The notes below the pieces were generated by a model. It saw nothing but the letters and a program-made list of their open reading frames with translations. It had not been told where the DNA came from and searched no databases. Both the position numbers and the translations under genes were made by a program. Source: Cardiocondyla obscurior (taxonomy: Eukaryota > Arthropoda > Insecta > Hymenoptera > Formicidae). From it: 64,000 nt of DNA. The stretch covers positions 3,286,001 to 3,350,000 of the forward strand of contig NC_091877.1 in assembly GCF_019399895.1 (NCBI RefSeq). The letters run 5' to 3'. This document shows, piece by piece, positions 24,359 to 37,286 of the stretch. How positions within the stretch are numbered: position 1 is the first letter of the stretch; every line of letters starts with the position of its first letter.

Positions 24359-24699
24359 TCATTTTATGCAATGTTTGGTATATAGTGAACAGTTACCACT
24401 TTTTTAAGAACTGAGTTAGATAAAATTTGTTAACTGTACTTAGTACTAGAATGTTTAAACGTAAAAGAGGGGAAAAAATAAAACTTTTGCTACCACTTTT
24501 TTAATAATTACTAAAACAAACCAGGTTTTTTATCTTAAAAAATTGGTGTGTCCTATTTATAAAAAATTGATGTGATACCTTAATAAGCCGAATCTCGATT
24601 TTAATGTTGCCGTTTAAAACCGACGCTGATTTGTTCTCTCGTTTTAGGTGATGGAAAACCATAGCGCGCCGATTAATCCCAGCGCTCCATCGATCGCTT

Positions 24700-25130
24700 G
24701 ATTGCGAGCTCGTATCAGTCTATATGGACTCGTGCTTCTGCGTACTGCTAGAGAACACGGCGATCACGCGGGTCGAGTTCGAAACGATAATGTCGAGGCA
24801 TCCGTGCGTCGTAGCCCGTTTCTCGTGTCGAATTCGAGGATTTGAGACGGTCGGGAGTGTCGTGGACTATCTCGTGAGTGTCCAGTGCGCGGAAGGATGA
24901 CTCGACACGTGTTATCCGAGAGGAGGAGGCTCAGGATCAGGATGGGCATCGTGCATCGGCGGAGCAACTTATAGGTAAATATAAATTTTTTTTCTTTTAG
25001 AAAACCTTTATAAAAATAAAGCTTTACATTTACATTAATTTAAATACTAACATGTCTACATTAATATGTTTTATTTTATGTTACAGTCACCGGCAGAACT
25101 CTACAACTCCGCTGAAGTTCATGCAGATTG
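24700..25130 (+). ncRNA. Candidate spliced leader (5' UTR exons or lncRNA) on the plus strand
   Basis: A CpG-rich exon ends at 24974 with TATAG|GTAAAT. A 112-base AT-rich intron follows, closing at TTATGTTACAG, then a 44-base exon at 25087-25130 ends in ATTG|GTAAGT. Both donors and the acceptor point to the plus strand, between two minus-strand genes. The second exon contains ATGCAGATTG just before its donor, so it could hold a start codon. No plus-strand coding exon follows in the window, so this is either a noncoding RNA or the leader of a gene whose body lies outside or uses exons too short for me to see. The 5' limit at 24700 is a guess. Confidence 0.4.
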
Positions 25131-25260
25131 GTAAGTCGCATGATTTTTTTTTTTCGTAGTTTGTAATCAGGTCTCTTGAATCGATAACACGTCGTCGATC
25201 GTAAATTACTCAATTATAATGTCGTACACGAATTAGGACCTTTTGAAAATATCTTACAAT

Positions 25261-27765
25261 TTATAAGTCTTCATCTGAAACTTGTCCCATTTCTTTAAGA
25301 TCATCAGCAACACTAAATTCACAACCTGTCGCACTGACAACGTCGCTAATATCGACATTATGTGCGATTTCAATAAGCTTTAATCCCTCTCCTTTTACCA
25401 CTTCGAATACTCCAAGATCTGTGATAATTAAATCAACGCATTGCTGACCTACATAAAAACGTGGAGGCAAGAAGAAATTATTACATATAATACAAAAATA
25501 TTACAAAATAATAACATTTAAAACACAATTATCGTGAAATAACGAAATATTAAAAAATCATATTAAATTAAGAAAAATTATAAAATTGTTGAAACTGAAA
25601 TAGTATGAGTTCTTACCTGTCACAGGTAATGTGCAATTTTTCAAAATTTTTGGACTTCCATCTCTGGCTGTATGTTCCATAGTTATTACTACCTTAGTAG
25701 TCGCCGCAGAAACAAGATCCATGGCACCACCCATGCCTTTTACCATTGTACCTGGTATCATCCAGTTAGCCAAATCTCCGTTTTCTGACACTTGCATACC
25801 TCCAAGAATGGTCAAATCAATATGACCTCTGTGTAAAAGATTTAATTTATTAAACTCGTTTCTTTACTGCCGTATTTCTTAATTAAAGTCAAGTAATCAG
25901 TTACATACATATGTACCGAAAAGTAACTTTATTCTCTAAACGACAATATCGTTGCAAAAATATTATCGAAATGTCACATCTTAAATTAAAATTAATTTTA
26001 CCCTCTAATCATGCTGAAACTTTCATCACTACTAAAAAAAGCTGCCCCAGGCAAAATCGTTACGGTTTCCTTTCCGGCATTAATAAGATCCGCATCAACG
26101 TCTTCTTCATTTGGAACAGGGCCCAATCCAAGAATTCCATTTTCTGATTGCAAAGTCACTTTTACATCTTTCGGGATATAGTTACTAGCAAGCATAGGTA
26201 TACCGATTCCTAAATTAGCTGCAAGAATTTTCACTTTTTAAAACATTAATTAAAAAAAAACGGATCGATTAAAATTAGAGTTTACTTATTTCTTAATTCA
26301 ATTTTGACTAAATAAATTAATATTTTGCACATTACCATACATTCCATCTTTAAATTCGAGAGCAGCGCGTCTAATAATCATATTTCTCGCTTTACTAGCC
26401 GGTGTCACTTTCTTAGGTTTTATAGTTTGTTTCGTCGAGCGTTTCTGTAAAATAAAATTGCTATTTATGACATTTATATGTATAAATATGCATAATTAAT
26501 AATCATTATACACAAGTGCAAACCTCAATTCGTTTCTCATAAGATGGCCCCTTCACAATTCTGTCGACGAAAATACCGGGTAAGTGAATCTGATCGGGAT
26601 CTAGCTTTCCAAGTTCCACGATCTCTTCCACTTCGGCAATTGCTACTTTGGCTGCCTTACACATCACAGGATTAAAGTTTCTCGCCGATTTTCGAAAGAC
26701 TAAATTACCGGCGGTGTCGGCCTTCCACGCTTTCACAAGTGCAAAGTCACCAGTAATAGCAGTCTCTAGCACATAATTTCGTCCATCAAACTGATTTACA
26801 TGCCTTGGTTCGCCCGATATCTCGGCATTACCATCCTTGTCGTATTTTATAATGACATTGCCTTCCTGCACAATGGTGCCGAAAGCTGTAGGAGTATAAA
26901 AGGCTGGAATGCCAGCACCACCTGCTCTCACACGTTCCGCCAAAGTACCCTAAGTTATCATACAACTTGTAAAACTCGCAAGATATATAATTAATTCTTT
27001 CTTATTCTCAAACCATTACCTGTGGTGTTAATTCAACTTCCAACTTGCCACTAAGATACTGTCTTTCAAATTCAGGATTTTCTCCTACATAGGATGCAAT
27101 CATCCTTTTAATCCTGTGCTCTTTCAGCAATATACCCAGCCCAAAGTCTTCAACTCCAGCATTATTTGAAACTACTGTTAATTCTTTAGAACCCTTTTTT
27201 AATACAGCTGCTATTAAATTCTCTGGGATGCCGCATAGACCAAATCCACCAACCAATAGTTTGGCCCCATTAAACACATCAGATACAGCTTCCTCAACAC
27301 TTTTGAACACTTTACCATTCCCTATAGGAGTTTTCAACTTTTTTGCTTCTGGTTCTGCTTCTGGGATATTTGCTTTAATAGAGAAATTAGCAGTGCATAT
27401 CTGTAAACAAGAATCAAGTTAGAAAAACTCTCCAAATGTTATTGCTCTTAAAAAAATTGCAAGTTTTATAAAATATAAAATAACATATAATTAAACAAAT
27501 AAATTTTCTAAAGCTAATAATTAAAACCCAAGACAAAGATTCATACTGTATACGTATAAAATTTTACATAAACCGCATAGTAACAATTATCAAGCAAAAA
27601 AAAAAAAAAGAATCGAGATAGCTCGATCTTTTCAGTAAGTTATACGTATGTCTGATAACGCAACGAGAGTGACGTGTTGTTTACCCGTGATATTGTTAAA
27701 GAACCTCGAGAATCACCGCTCCAACGTAGAAATATACCGCTAGCACTTCTTAACGCGAATGCCAT
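25261..27765 (-). CDS. OXCT1: Succinyl-CoA:3-ketoacid CoA transferase (SCOT), mitochondrial, seven exons, 537 aa
   Basis: Exons from the start: 27685-27765, 27020-27400, 26524-26949, 26336-26444, 26002-26218, 25617-25828, 25261-25448; 1614 nt in frame. SCOT moves CoA from succinyl-CoA to acetoacetate in the mitochondrial matrix, the key step of ketone-body oxidation. The N-terminus is Arg/Ser-rich without acidic residues for about 18 residues, as in a mitochondrial presequence. The alpha half has GGFGLCGIPENLI and the beta half has ANLGIGIPMLASNYIP, SENGILGLGP and GAAFFSSDESFSMIRGG. The catalytic Glu of the family lies in the SENG motif, which is intact. The two halves are joined by a Lys/Arg-rich linker around exon 4. 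For exon 5 I took the acceptor CTTGCAG rather than the upstream AAAAAG because it restores the conserved MYANLGIGIP reading. Length matches animal SCOT. CpG-poor, consistent with broad expression. Confidence 0.96.
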
Positions 27766-29059
27766 AGTCACCGTATTGCTAAACGTGGAATTGTTATTAA
27801 AATTTTGGTTTCACTCGTACACTCTCAGATATTTCAAGTCGCCCTGTATTTAACCTAGGGCCGCCCAAAATCCTACTCGGTTACTCCGCGGCAATCTCTA
27901 AAAAGGCAGGAACCTCGCGCCGCAAAACCTAACCTCGCCTTTAACTCGCTCACGCACGAAGCCCACGAAGGCGCAACGGTGACTGGATGAAATAGAACGC
28001 GCGTCGACATTTCAATTCGCATTCGCGCGATCAAGAATGTATTAACTAATGCATATTAAAACTCGAGAAACATGAAACACCAATAAAAATTCTGAGTTTG
28101 TTACAAACTGGATTTTTCAGAACTAAATAAAATAGTTTTTCATACGCTTTGCATCGAGTAAACGTACATATGTATTAAATATATTAATTTATTCTTATAA
28201 TATTATATTCTAGTAATTCTTATAACGTCACTGTAGTATAACATTTTTTTATGCCTCGTGAAGAACATTATACATTATGAATTATGCAAGTTTCTAAATA
28301 TTACATCAAAGTATTCAAGAGTCTAGTCAATTTTTTTTTTTTATACGCTTATCGTTTAGATTTTAGATGGACAAATACTACGCTTTATATTGAAATTTCC
28401 ATATCGATACCAACATAGTAACGTCATCTGATAACATCTGTGAACATGTTTATCTTGTCGCTCGAGAAATTAATATTTATAATTGCTAATATTAAACGTT
28501 GTTTTCCGCATACTTTTTGTAGGCTGATATCGATTTAGATAAGCAAAATCATTTTTAAAGGAAATTGAGATTGGTGCTTTTACACAGAAGAGATAAAAAA
28601 TCTTGCAGCACTACTTAATAATATTTTTTTAATATAAATCGTCAACATTCACCGTAATTCGTAAAAGATTTTTTTTCGTCCTTCTCTTTTTCTTCAATTA
28701 AAGACTACGCTTTTGCCATATGACACAATATAATACACGGAACATTCTGCCTATACTTTCGTCGCACATATAGAACTGAAAACGCCGAATGTTGGATTTT
28801 TTTGCGTTTAAAATTCTTAATTGGGACACATTCATAAAAACTATATTTTTTTAATTATTTTTGAAAGGTCGATTCAAGAAAGAAATCGTGACTCGTTTCT
28901 AAATGCACGTTTACGATCCTCAGAGACGCAGTAACGCGGAATGAACGAAAGTTCCGTTTCTCTCGATTAGAAAGGCATTCTTTTGTCCGTTCAAAAATAA
29001 TTCTATTTAATCGTTCCACTCGATGGTGCCGATTCGTCATTTAATCATTGGTCCTCGCG
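27766..29059. other. SCOT promoter and AT-rich intergenic DNA
   Basis: 27780-28030 is CpG-rich and lies just upstream of the SCOT start, so it probably holds its promoter. The remainder to 29059 is AT-rich and is partly the 3' UTR of the GIPC gene, which ends at 29060 on the same strand. No coding sequence is supported. Confidence 0.45.
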
Positions 29060-31280
29060 TCATCGATGTCGACCGGCTCTGGCATCCGTCACGGCGCCCC
29101 ACAATTCGATGACGAATTCATCCGTAAAACCAAAGTCTTCTAAATCGGAATTGTCTATCGCCTCGGCGAAGTCGATGCTGTTGCATTTACCCTCGGCCAA
29201 CTCCCAGATTTGCGTGGCTACGCAATAAATCAAATATAGAAATCAAAAATCAATTAATTTTTTGTCATTAAAATAGAAAAGAGCACATGTCTTTAAAATA
29301 ACAATTATTTATAAAAAAAAAAAAAAAAAAACACACAAACTATTTTTCTATAGTCGCTTAAAATGAGATCCTCGTATCATTCAGATTAATCTTACCCAAC
29401 TCCGTATCGGAGATACCCATGAAGCTTTCCAAGATTGTGTTAATTTTTTCAACTCCTATCGTAGCAGCGTCGTCAATCTGCGAAAATAGTTATTTTCGAA
29501 GCGTTAAATAGATGACGTTAAAGTGATCCTTAAATAAATTCTAATACTCCAACATCTCTTCAAAGATCGATGATATATCATTACCCCGATAATACTTTTA
29601 CTTCTCCGGGAAGTTTGCACACCTCTAGACTTTTATTTTCCACCGTTATTATTTTACACACCTGTGATACGATATGCGCGCTACCGTCGGCTTTGAATCT
29701 CAGGGTCTCCTTGCCGGATCCGTAGCCGGCCTTTTTTCCCTTTTTTAAATCGCCCCGTGGTCCGATGCTCCCAAAGCCGTTCTTTTGCGGCTCCACCAGC
29801 CTCAACGTGAACGTTGAGCCCTTCGGTATGTCCTTGAGCATCTTGGCCACCTCAAAGTGTCGCTTGCCGACGAGGCTAGTCGAGTCGATCCTCTCGATGT
29901 GATCGCCCACTTGAATTACTTTTATCCTATCGATCACGGAATCTTCCTTTATCCGCTTGATGAAAGCGTAACCGGCGCCGTTGTCGGTAATAGTTAGGCC
30001 CAGCGCATCATCTGTTTTCACCAGCTCGATTTCTTTAGGCCGACCTACGCCAAAAACGCATTAATTATTTCACTTTTTCTTCACACGACCCGCGTGCTTT
30101 CTAATCCCACGAACAACAAGATACGTACCTTTCTTGTGTGCGAATATGAAATCACCTACGCCAATTTGTCCGCCTAGTAACTCCGTCATGTCCACCTTGT
30201 GCGTGTTGAGGGTGCAAAATAGAATCTGCAACATTAGGTTTTTTAAATTATCGACGATGTAACATAACACTTGGCTCTAAATTAAAAGCAATTTCTTTTA
30301 TCATCTGGCTGCTTATTTAATTCGAGCCTAATCGTTACGTTCGATTAAATATCACGTCATTTATCGTCGTTCGACGCAACTCGTCTAGTCGGCAAATTGC
30401 GTGCGAGAGCCCCCGTTGTGTTTCAAGCGACCCGGTTACATCGCGGCGACCGCGTTTACACGAATTACCCGCGGTTCTCTCCTCTTTCTCTCTCGCCTAT
30501 CGAGACATATCCGCCAGGTCGACGAGAGAGGCCACGGTCCGTGACCGGTGCTTCCTGCGTCCGGTGTCGTTTCTCCCTGCCTATGCTATATACGCTGGAA
30601 ACAGCTCCGCGCGTTTCCATCATTATAAACACCGACTTCGACCCGCATTACCTATTTCTTTAATCGTATAAAAATGGTCCCATGATTTTTTGCCCGCATT
30701 AAAAAAGCGGAAGAAGCGCTCGAGATTATTTTCTTTTGACGAAAATAAAACCTACAAAAAAAAAAAGCGAAGGATTTCTTGAACAAAATAAATTTAAGTA
30801 AAATATAATATGGGAGCACGTTTATATCAGCAGTAGTCAGCAGCGCGATAAGATCAACTCCTTGAATTCGTATCGTTGAATTTGCTCGAGAAGAGGATCT
30901 CGATGCGTTTTAAAGGTTTTCTTTTTCTCGCCCGGGTCTTCGAGGAGACTCACCTCCTCCGCGGGCAGGTCGTATCGCTCGGCGATCTTCTGGTATAGCT
31001 CGCGAACGTTGCTGAAGTCCGATATCAGTCCCGTGGGGCTGCCGTGAGCCAGTTGACAGTGGAAAACCAACGACGATGGCTTTGGTTCTCGGGGCAAGGA
31101 TCTCGTCTGCTCGTGCTGAAGAGAAGGAGACACCCCGTTGCCTGATCGGCCCCCAGTGCCGTTACTGCCGTCATGACTGTTGTCATTGCCACCACCCTGG
31201 GGATGATGATGCTGCACGCCGTTCGCAGCTTTCTCCGTTACCGGCGATCTCGGCGTGACCCGCGCTTTGAACAGCGGCAT
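29060..31280 (-). CDS. kermit: GIPC PDZ-domain adaptor (kermit), five coding exons, 348 aa
   Basis: Exons from the start: 30954-31280, 30129-30225, 29662-30044, 29396-29477, 29060-29217; 1047 nt in frame. GIPC proteins link membrane receptor tails to myosin VI for endocytic transport; the Drosophila orthologue is kermit. The N-terminal ~70 residues are a low-complexity His/Gly/Asn region. The GH1 domain follows (LVFHCQLAHGSPTG, then ILFCTLNTHKVDM, LLGGQIGVGDFIFAH). The PDZ domain spans about residues 140-230 with LGLTITDNGAGYAFIKRI, and the GH2 domain that binds myosin VI is at the end (ESFMGISDTEL, FGFTDEFVIELWGAV). The first donor GAGGAG|GTGAGT cuts the open frame well before its stop, and the join to ILFCTLN restores the family sequence. 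An acceptor at 31289-31290 shows a noncoding 5' exon further upstream. Confidence 0.95.
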
Positions 31281-32588
31281 TCTCGACTCTGCGGGAATAA
31301 ATTACAAAGACTCCGTTATACATAACTCTGCGCGACGATGCTCTTGAATTTTCATTTAATAACTCGACATCAGATTGCGTAAATTTTTTTTTTTCTTCTT
31401 GTATTTAATATTGCGAAATTGATATAAAATAGAAATGTGCCCGACAAAGTGTATAAACATTTCGCGAGAATGTGTGCGGAGGACAATACGAGCTTTTTAA
31501 TTACCCGCGATAACAATTTCACAATCGCAGATTTTAATGGGACGGTTCCACGAATCTCGGACGATAACGTAACCCAACGATTCTCTCGTCATGCTGAAGC
31601 AGCTCGTTACAAAGAAATTCTTTTTTTAATTCCACATACTATTTTCGTCAGGCTGTAATATTTTGTTGGCACGCGCTTATCTGAATCGTCAGCGAAATCT
31701 ACGCTATTCGATGTCCAGCGTCACGCAAACGCATTAGAAAAATGTTGGCAATATACGTTACGCAATGAGGATAATAACGCGATAGAGAAATATAGAAAAA
31801 TATCTGCATTGTTTGCAAAATGCCTTTCGTTATAGAAATTTTAAGCTAACGCGATAGCGCAATAATTGTCCATGTTATATCAGACTTGATACGTCTTTCT
31901 TTCTTTTTTTTAAATAAATAAATCAAAAGCTCACCAGACCGATTTCGATTGATCTGATAACAGCCGAGTATTAATACTTGATACACTTGTGACAATCTTA
32001 AAGTAAATCTTGTTTGTTAGCGTCCAAAAGTAATTTAACTTTCGCCTTTGGTTGTTTTTAATTCTTATTTTCTTCTTTCCGAAAAAGATGCGATTTCTAA
32101 TAACTTTTTTTTTTTTAATTTATTTTAATTAGCGAGCGGAGGAAGTAAACTCTTTCGTAATCGAGCAGGTTGAGATTAAAGTTTGCAACAGCAGGATCGG
32201 CTTCAATACTATATTTGTGAACTCAGTTTGCGGGTCGTTGCCGTCACGTCGCAATTTCTGATTAATTGTGTCCCGCCGCGAATTTCGCAAACGCCTGTTC
32301 CTTCACGACTATGTAAACTGTTCGGCGACGCGCAATTATCGCCGTTCCAATTGTCTTCGATTACGGCCAATCATTCCGATCGAGCATCAGAAAGAAATTG
32401 TGCGGAGCGTAGCAATTGGACTCGTCGAGTTCGTTCACCCGTTAACTAACTGCTGGCGCTAATAACGCAACGAATAATTAGAAAACTCTGCATGTACCCC
32501 AACGCGTAATTCCTCCGCAAACTAAGCGCCGGAACTTTATCGTATTCCTAAAACATTTGACATTTATTCGTTAATACAGGGAAACGGC

Positions 32589-32589
<1 letters not shown>

Positions 32590-32619
<30 letters not shown>

Positions 32620-32642
32620 CTCTCTCTCTCTCTCTCTCTCTC
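32590..32642. repeat. Compound (TTTC)n-(TC)n microsatellite
   Basis: About eight TTTC units pass into about eleven TC units. Confidence 0.9.
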
Positions 32643-33844
32643 CTGAACGTTCAACCGGTCAAAGCTTACTCAATAAACGCCGCTTATCGCGTCTCCAATT
32701 AGCGATGATACGGCGCGAAGATAAACTTCTCGGAGAAAATGACGTCACGGATCCGAGTCCTCAGGTAATTACGCAACGATAATTTTGGATTCCTCGTTTT
32801 GGCCGGAGAAGAGATGAACGTTAATCGAATAAAGCTCTCCAGATCGTCGTCCTGCAATTTCAATTCCGTCTACGTTATTCACGTTACTTATCGTTTCTGT
32901 TATTTACATTTATCAACCACTTGTATAGAAAATTCGTATCGACGAAAAGGAATTATATACATTACTTGCGTCTTACCTCTTTTACTTATCACTCGAATAA
33001 CAAAATCAAAATCTCGGCGATCATCGCGCGACCACGAGCATGTCGCGCGAAGACAAACGAGATGCAACAGGTTCCGAGCGCAATCAGACGTGTCACGAAG
33101 GTGGCAGCGTGCAATTCTCCGCCTATCTTTATTCGTTAATCGTTTAAACAACTTTCTTCGAGCACCGGGGACTCGTCGGCGGTCTCTCGAGACCCCCTGT
33201 ACACCGTACGGCGTTCGATACCGTAACGTTACGAGCGAGTACGCGCCGGCGAGATAATTCAGGTTATATCACGCAAACGCCCGGCCTCTCACTTCTTCCT
33301 TCTAGCCACGCGCAAACACCCGTCCGTGTCCGTGGAGATTTTTCACGGTGACAACGCAGCGCGAGAGCGGCTGATTTACGTAGACGACGGGGAACCAGGG
33401 GGGCGATGATCGGCTCGCGACGCGTTCGTCGCTGCGACTGGTCGCTGCCAGTCGCTGGTGGCAGACGAATACCGGGACCTAAATGCCCCTTTCTTTCCAC
33501 TCGTTCGCCCGTTATCGTTTCCCCGTTATCGTTTCGCTCACTCGCTCGATTCTTATCGCGTTACAGGCGCGAACAGAACTCGCGTCGAGCCCGCGAATTC
33601 GGCCGTATACGTGGGACGGCTTGTTTAGCTGTCTGTTACCCCTTCTTCCCTCCCCCGCCCAATCCTCTCGTCAATTGGAGAACAGAAACGCCAGGAAAAT
33701 TCGGAAACGAAAACTTAATCTCGAGTTATTTCTTTTAATTTCTCCCCTGTTTAGTCGACTTTTACGATGGGAATTCGAGGAGAGAACCCGAGCTCTTGTT
33801 TACAATTAAAAATTCAAAGATAAAGCAAGCGTTTCTTTTGTCCT

Positions 33845-33870
33845 TTTTTTTTTTTTTTTTTTTTTTTTTC
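33845..33870. repeat. T homopolymer
   Basis: Uninterrupted run of more than 20 T in the gene-poor interval. Confidence 0.8.
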
Positions 33871-35767
33871 TTTGTTATGAAATTTCCGTTATGCGTTCTC
33901 GACGCTGAATACATCGCTCGTTCTTATCACGTTGCCTACCATTACAAAAACAATACTTAGTCACGATCTAAGAGTTCATTCAACTGTAAAACATTTATTC
34001 GTTTGCCTTCCCCTCCCCCCCGCGAGTCATTTTTAATCAAATATTAATTTATTTAAGAGGAAAGTCTAAAGTTCATGGCTTTCTTTTGACGCAAATAAAA
34101 ATATAAGCGTTCCTACTTCTTTTAAAGAAACTATTTTACAACAATTGCCAATTAATACTCCTAGACAATTTATTTGCTACTGAGGAAATGCGGTTTAGCT
34201 CCGTCCTTTCTAAATATACACGTACCTTAAAATTTTCCTTTTCACATATTTGGAGAGCCAGCTTTACGCGATGTATTCGACGAAAGTTAAACTCGTTCCT
34301 TCGAAATAAGCATGTTCAGAACTCCATTTGCGCAATGTTTTTTGTCCAATTTGCGTAACACGGGCTGCACTTTTTCGAAAAAATATTCCAATGTGGCAGG
34401 TGAAAATAACGCGATTTCACGAGCTGGCGTGCTACCGTAACCGGAAAGCAACAGCAAAGAACTGATCGTACAGGCCCCTTCTCACGTCGGCTGACCCCCG
34501 GCGAGCGGTACCAATCTGATGTCCATAGCTGCGTCATAACATTAATAAGAAGGTGCGAATCATCAACGTATTGCAAGTTCCTCTCCTTATTTCTCTTTTC
34601 CTCTGCAAAAGACATTTATAAAAAAAAAAAAAAAAGAAAAAAAGAAAAAATTAATACTTAAAAATAGTATTTTTAAAAATTAAATAAAAAGAATATTATC
34701 AATAAAGCTATCACATAAGAGAAAATGAAAAGTTTCAGGAAACAACATCGTTGATGTGTGTACGTATCATCGTTTCCTCATTAGACAGATCTTTTATTTA
34801 AGCTTTCATTGTACAATACAGGAAAAGTATCACAATTGGCATCGATGCGAAATGCGTATCGTACAAAATCATACAAAATGTCGTGATAAAGATTGTAAAA
34901 AGGTGAACACTCTCGTCGGATATTTCAATTCATTATGCGTATAACACTATAATTCATATACTCGTATACTTATTATCAATTACCGTCCCGTCAAAATGCA
35001 AGACGTTTATTTTAGAAAATAGTATATAGGTATTCCAATATTATACTTTATCGTACATGGATAAACGGATTCGTTTCCCGATTTTCGAAACCGGGGGTGA
35101 GTCACTTTCAAAGCAGCTAGCGATCCGAGCTTATCTCCCATAAATTGCACTTGCGAGACTCGTGTAAATAGAAAAACCAATGCTAACGATGGACCTGGCG
35201 AGTTTTTCTTTCAAATTTATAGCGTTATCCCTATGCGAAACAAAGTTTCGAATGTTCCGAGTACTCGAAAAGATAAACCCCGATCGCCCAGCACCGCTCG
35301 AGTATTGTCCAAAGGTATCGAATAAAAATGCATAACAACATATTCGCCGCATCGTACCTCGTACAAACAGTAACAACATAGCGCACTTGTCAACAAAAAA
35401 ACTCAAATGCACTATAGAAAAAGTTCAGTCTATATGGAATCGCTTGGAATTAACACGTTTTATACTCTTTAATTTGCGCGCGAGTTACGCTCGCGAAATC
35501 TTGGAGCGTAGTCTAGACTCTTTGACTCGACACATTGTGGACGGGCTGCACATTCATTTGCATTTTGTGGTTCCGCGTAAATCCGCGAATTACACAATCA
35601 ATTAATGTTAATTTGTATCGTTACAATTTGTGCGCGTTGATTCTTTACATATTGTGGTACCGATACATAATTTCGTAAAGTTTTAACGCAGCAAAATGCT
35701 TAAACGTCACGATAGCTTCTTACGCTTATAGTTTCTTTAAATGTCCCAGTCCATAATGCGTTAAGAC

Positions 35768-35814
35768 ACGTACGTACGTACGTACGTATGTATGTATGTA
35801 TGTATGTATGTATA
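35768..35814. repeat. (ACGT)n-(ATGT)n microsatellite
   Basis: About five ACGT units change to about six ATGT units. The shift from ACGT to ATGT is what repeated C-to-T change at CpG would produce in an originally uniform ACGT tract. Confidence 0.85.
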
Positions 35815-36102
35815 TATAAGTATTTATGTGTATGTAGTATTAAGTATTTTTAGAATCTAAAATCTATCTGAAAAATTCCGAGAAGAACGCAGATAATCTT
35901 ATTTTTACAGCCGAAAGTGACTTCGCAAGTACGTATACGAATGATTATATCTTATTCGTTATTGCCTCAATATGTATATACATATATCTGCATACAACCA
36001 TATCGATTAACGACGCCGAGCATCTAAAAAGATTTATAAAAGGGTACATAGACAAAATGCTCGTGCGAGGACGTTTAATTTCTTTGCGATTGAATAAAAA
36101 TT

Positions 36103-37286
36103 TTAAAAATTACGGGCAGCTAAATGTAGCTCGGGTTGGATAATGAACACCTTCGAAACACGACCGCAGTTAGACTTGTCCTCCATCGCCAAATAATTTC
36201 TCATCGGGACGAGCAGCTCGTCGTACGGGTCCGTGCTCAGTTGATATTCCTGCATGGCACGATACACGGCTTTGAAAGGTGGTTGCTTTTGCGAGTGAAA
36301 CGTGCCGCGTGAACCATGCAACACTAGAGCGCCTGCTCTCTCGGCCTCGGCACACACCGACATGTACATGCAGTGGTCCGGCCTGTAGTTGTAACGGCAC
36401 GAGTACACGTACAGCTTCTCTGGATGATAATGGAATATTATATTAATGATATCTTGATCGCCCCAGGTAATTTTCAGTTTGTACTCCTTGTGGATAGGAA
36501 TAACGTAGTCGGTCCACCTAAACTCCCTCATCCTAGTGAGATTCATTAGCATCACTCCCGAATTGACCCCCAGCTTGCCGTAATATGGATGCTTCGCGAA
36601 TCGATTATACCAGCCAGTGTTAGGATCCTCGTGCTCAGGACTGAGAGCTGCCAGTTGGCTAGAGTTCATTTTTCGGAACTCGTCCCAGACCTTTTCCGGT
36701 GGCGCCAGGAACAAAGTATCTGTATCTACGTAGAGTACTGCATCTGTATCATTCAATACAGTCTAAAACAAAAAATTTCGCACAACGTTAACTCTGTAAT
36801 CTCGCAGTCTTTTAAATTAGTCTATCATACGAGCCCACTTACCGGTAGAAACAGCCGCTGTGCTGCACAGGGCTTGAATAGCTTTTTCCACATGGCTACG
36901 TCGCTACCATCCGGGAAGGTAATAGGTCGCACCAAGAAGTCAAAGGTCTTATTGGATATGAGTCGCCACTCTGACAATTTCTCACTGAAGGCTGGTATCA
37001 GATTCTGCTCCGCTAGTATCACGAATTGTAGGGGCCTCCTGGCGAAGACCAGCGCTGATTTTAGCATGGTCAAGGCCTCGTCGAGCCTGTCTCCGCATAC
37101 TACCACGCATATCGTTACTTCGCCCAGGGCTGTGCTTCCTAAAGACTTTTTCGTCAGTACCAGGCGCTCTTTGCTTGCGAGCGGTTGGTCGTCGAGCTTG
37201 TTGGAGAAATTGGCGGTCACGTTGAGTAGTATTATGAGCGCGGCGAGGATAAGGCACAGCAAAAACAACTTGTATACCGATTTCAT
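36103..37286 (-). CDS. shams: Glucoside xylosyltransferase (GXYLT; shams), two exons, 367 aa
   Basis: Exons: 36843-37286 and 36103-36762; 1104 nt in frame, donor CCG|GTAAGT. The enzyme is an ER/Golgi type II membrane protein of GT family 8 that adds xylose to O-glucose on EGF repeats of Notch, which in flies tunes Notch signalling. Visible: a signal anchor at about residues 5-26, a stem with an N-glycosylation sequon near its start, then the catalytic domain with VTICVVVCGDR, ILAEQN, and AVLYVDTDTLF carrying the metal-binding DTD. Later come VNSGVMLMNLTRMR, WGDQDIIN and VLHGSRGTFHS. Full length for the family, no breaks. The start is the first ATG, directly before the basic end of the anchor. 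The choice of GXYLT over other GT8 enzymes rests on the pattern of these motifs. Confidence 0.9.

Larger units (their letters stand above)
31281..36102. other. Gene-poor interval upstream of kermit and downstream of GXYLT
   Basis: About 4.8 kb with CpG-rich patches near 32270-32460 and 33160-33700 and AT-rich DNA elsewhere. It probably holds the noncoding first exon and promoter of kermit and the 3' UTR of the xylosyltransferase gene. ORFs of 60-152 codons on both strands lack domains and splice support. Microsatellites are at 32590 and 35768, and a long T run at 33845-33870. Confidence 0.45.
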
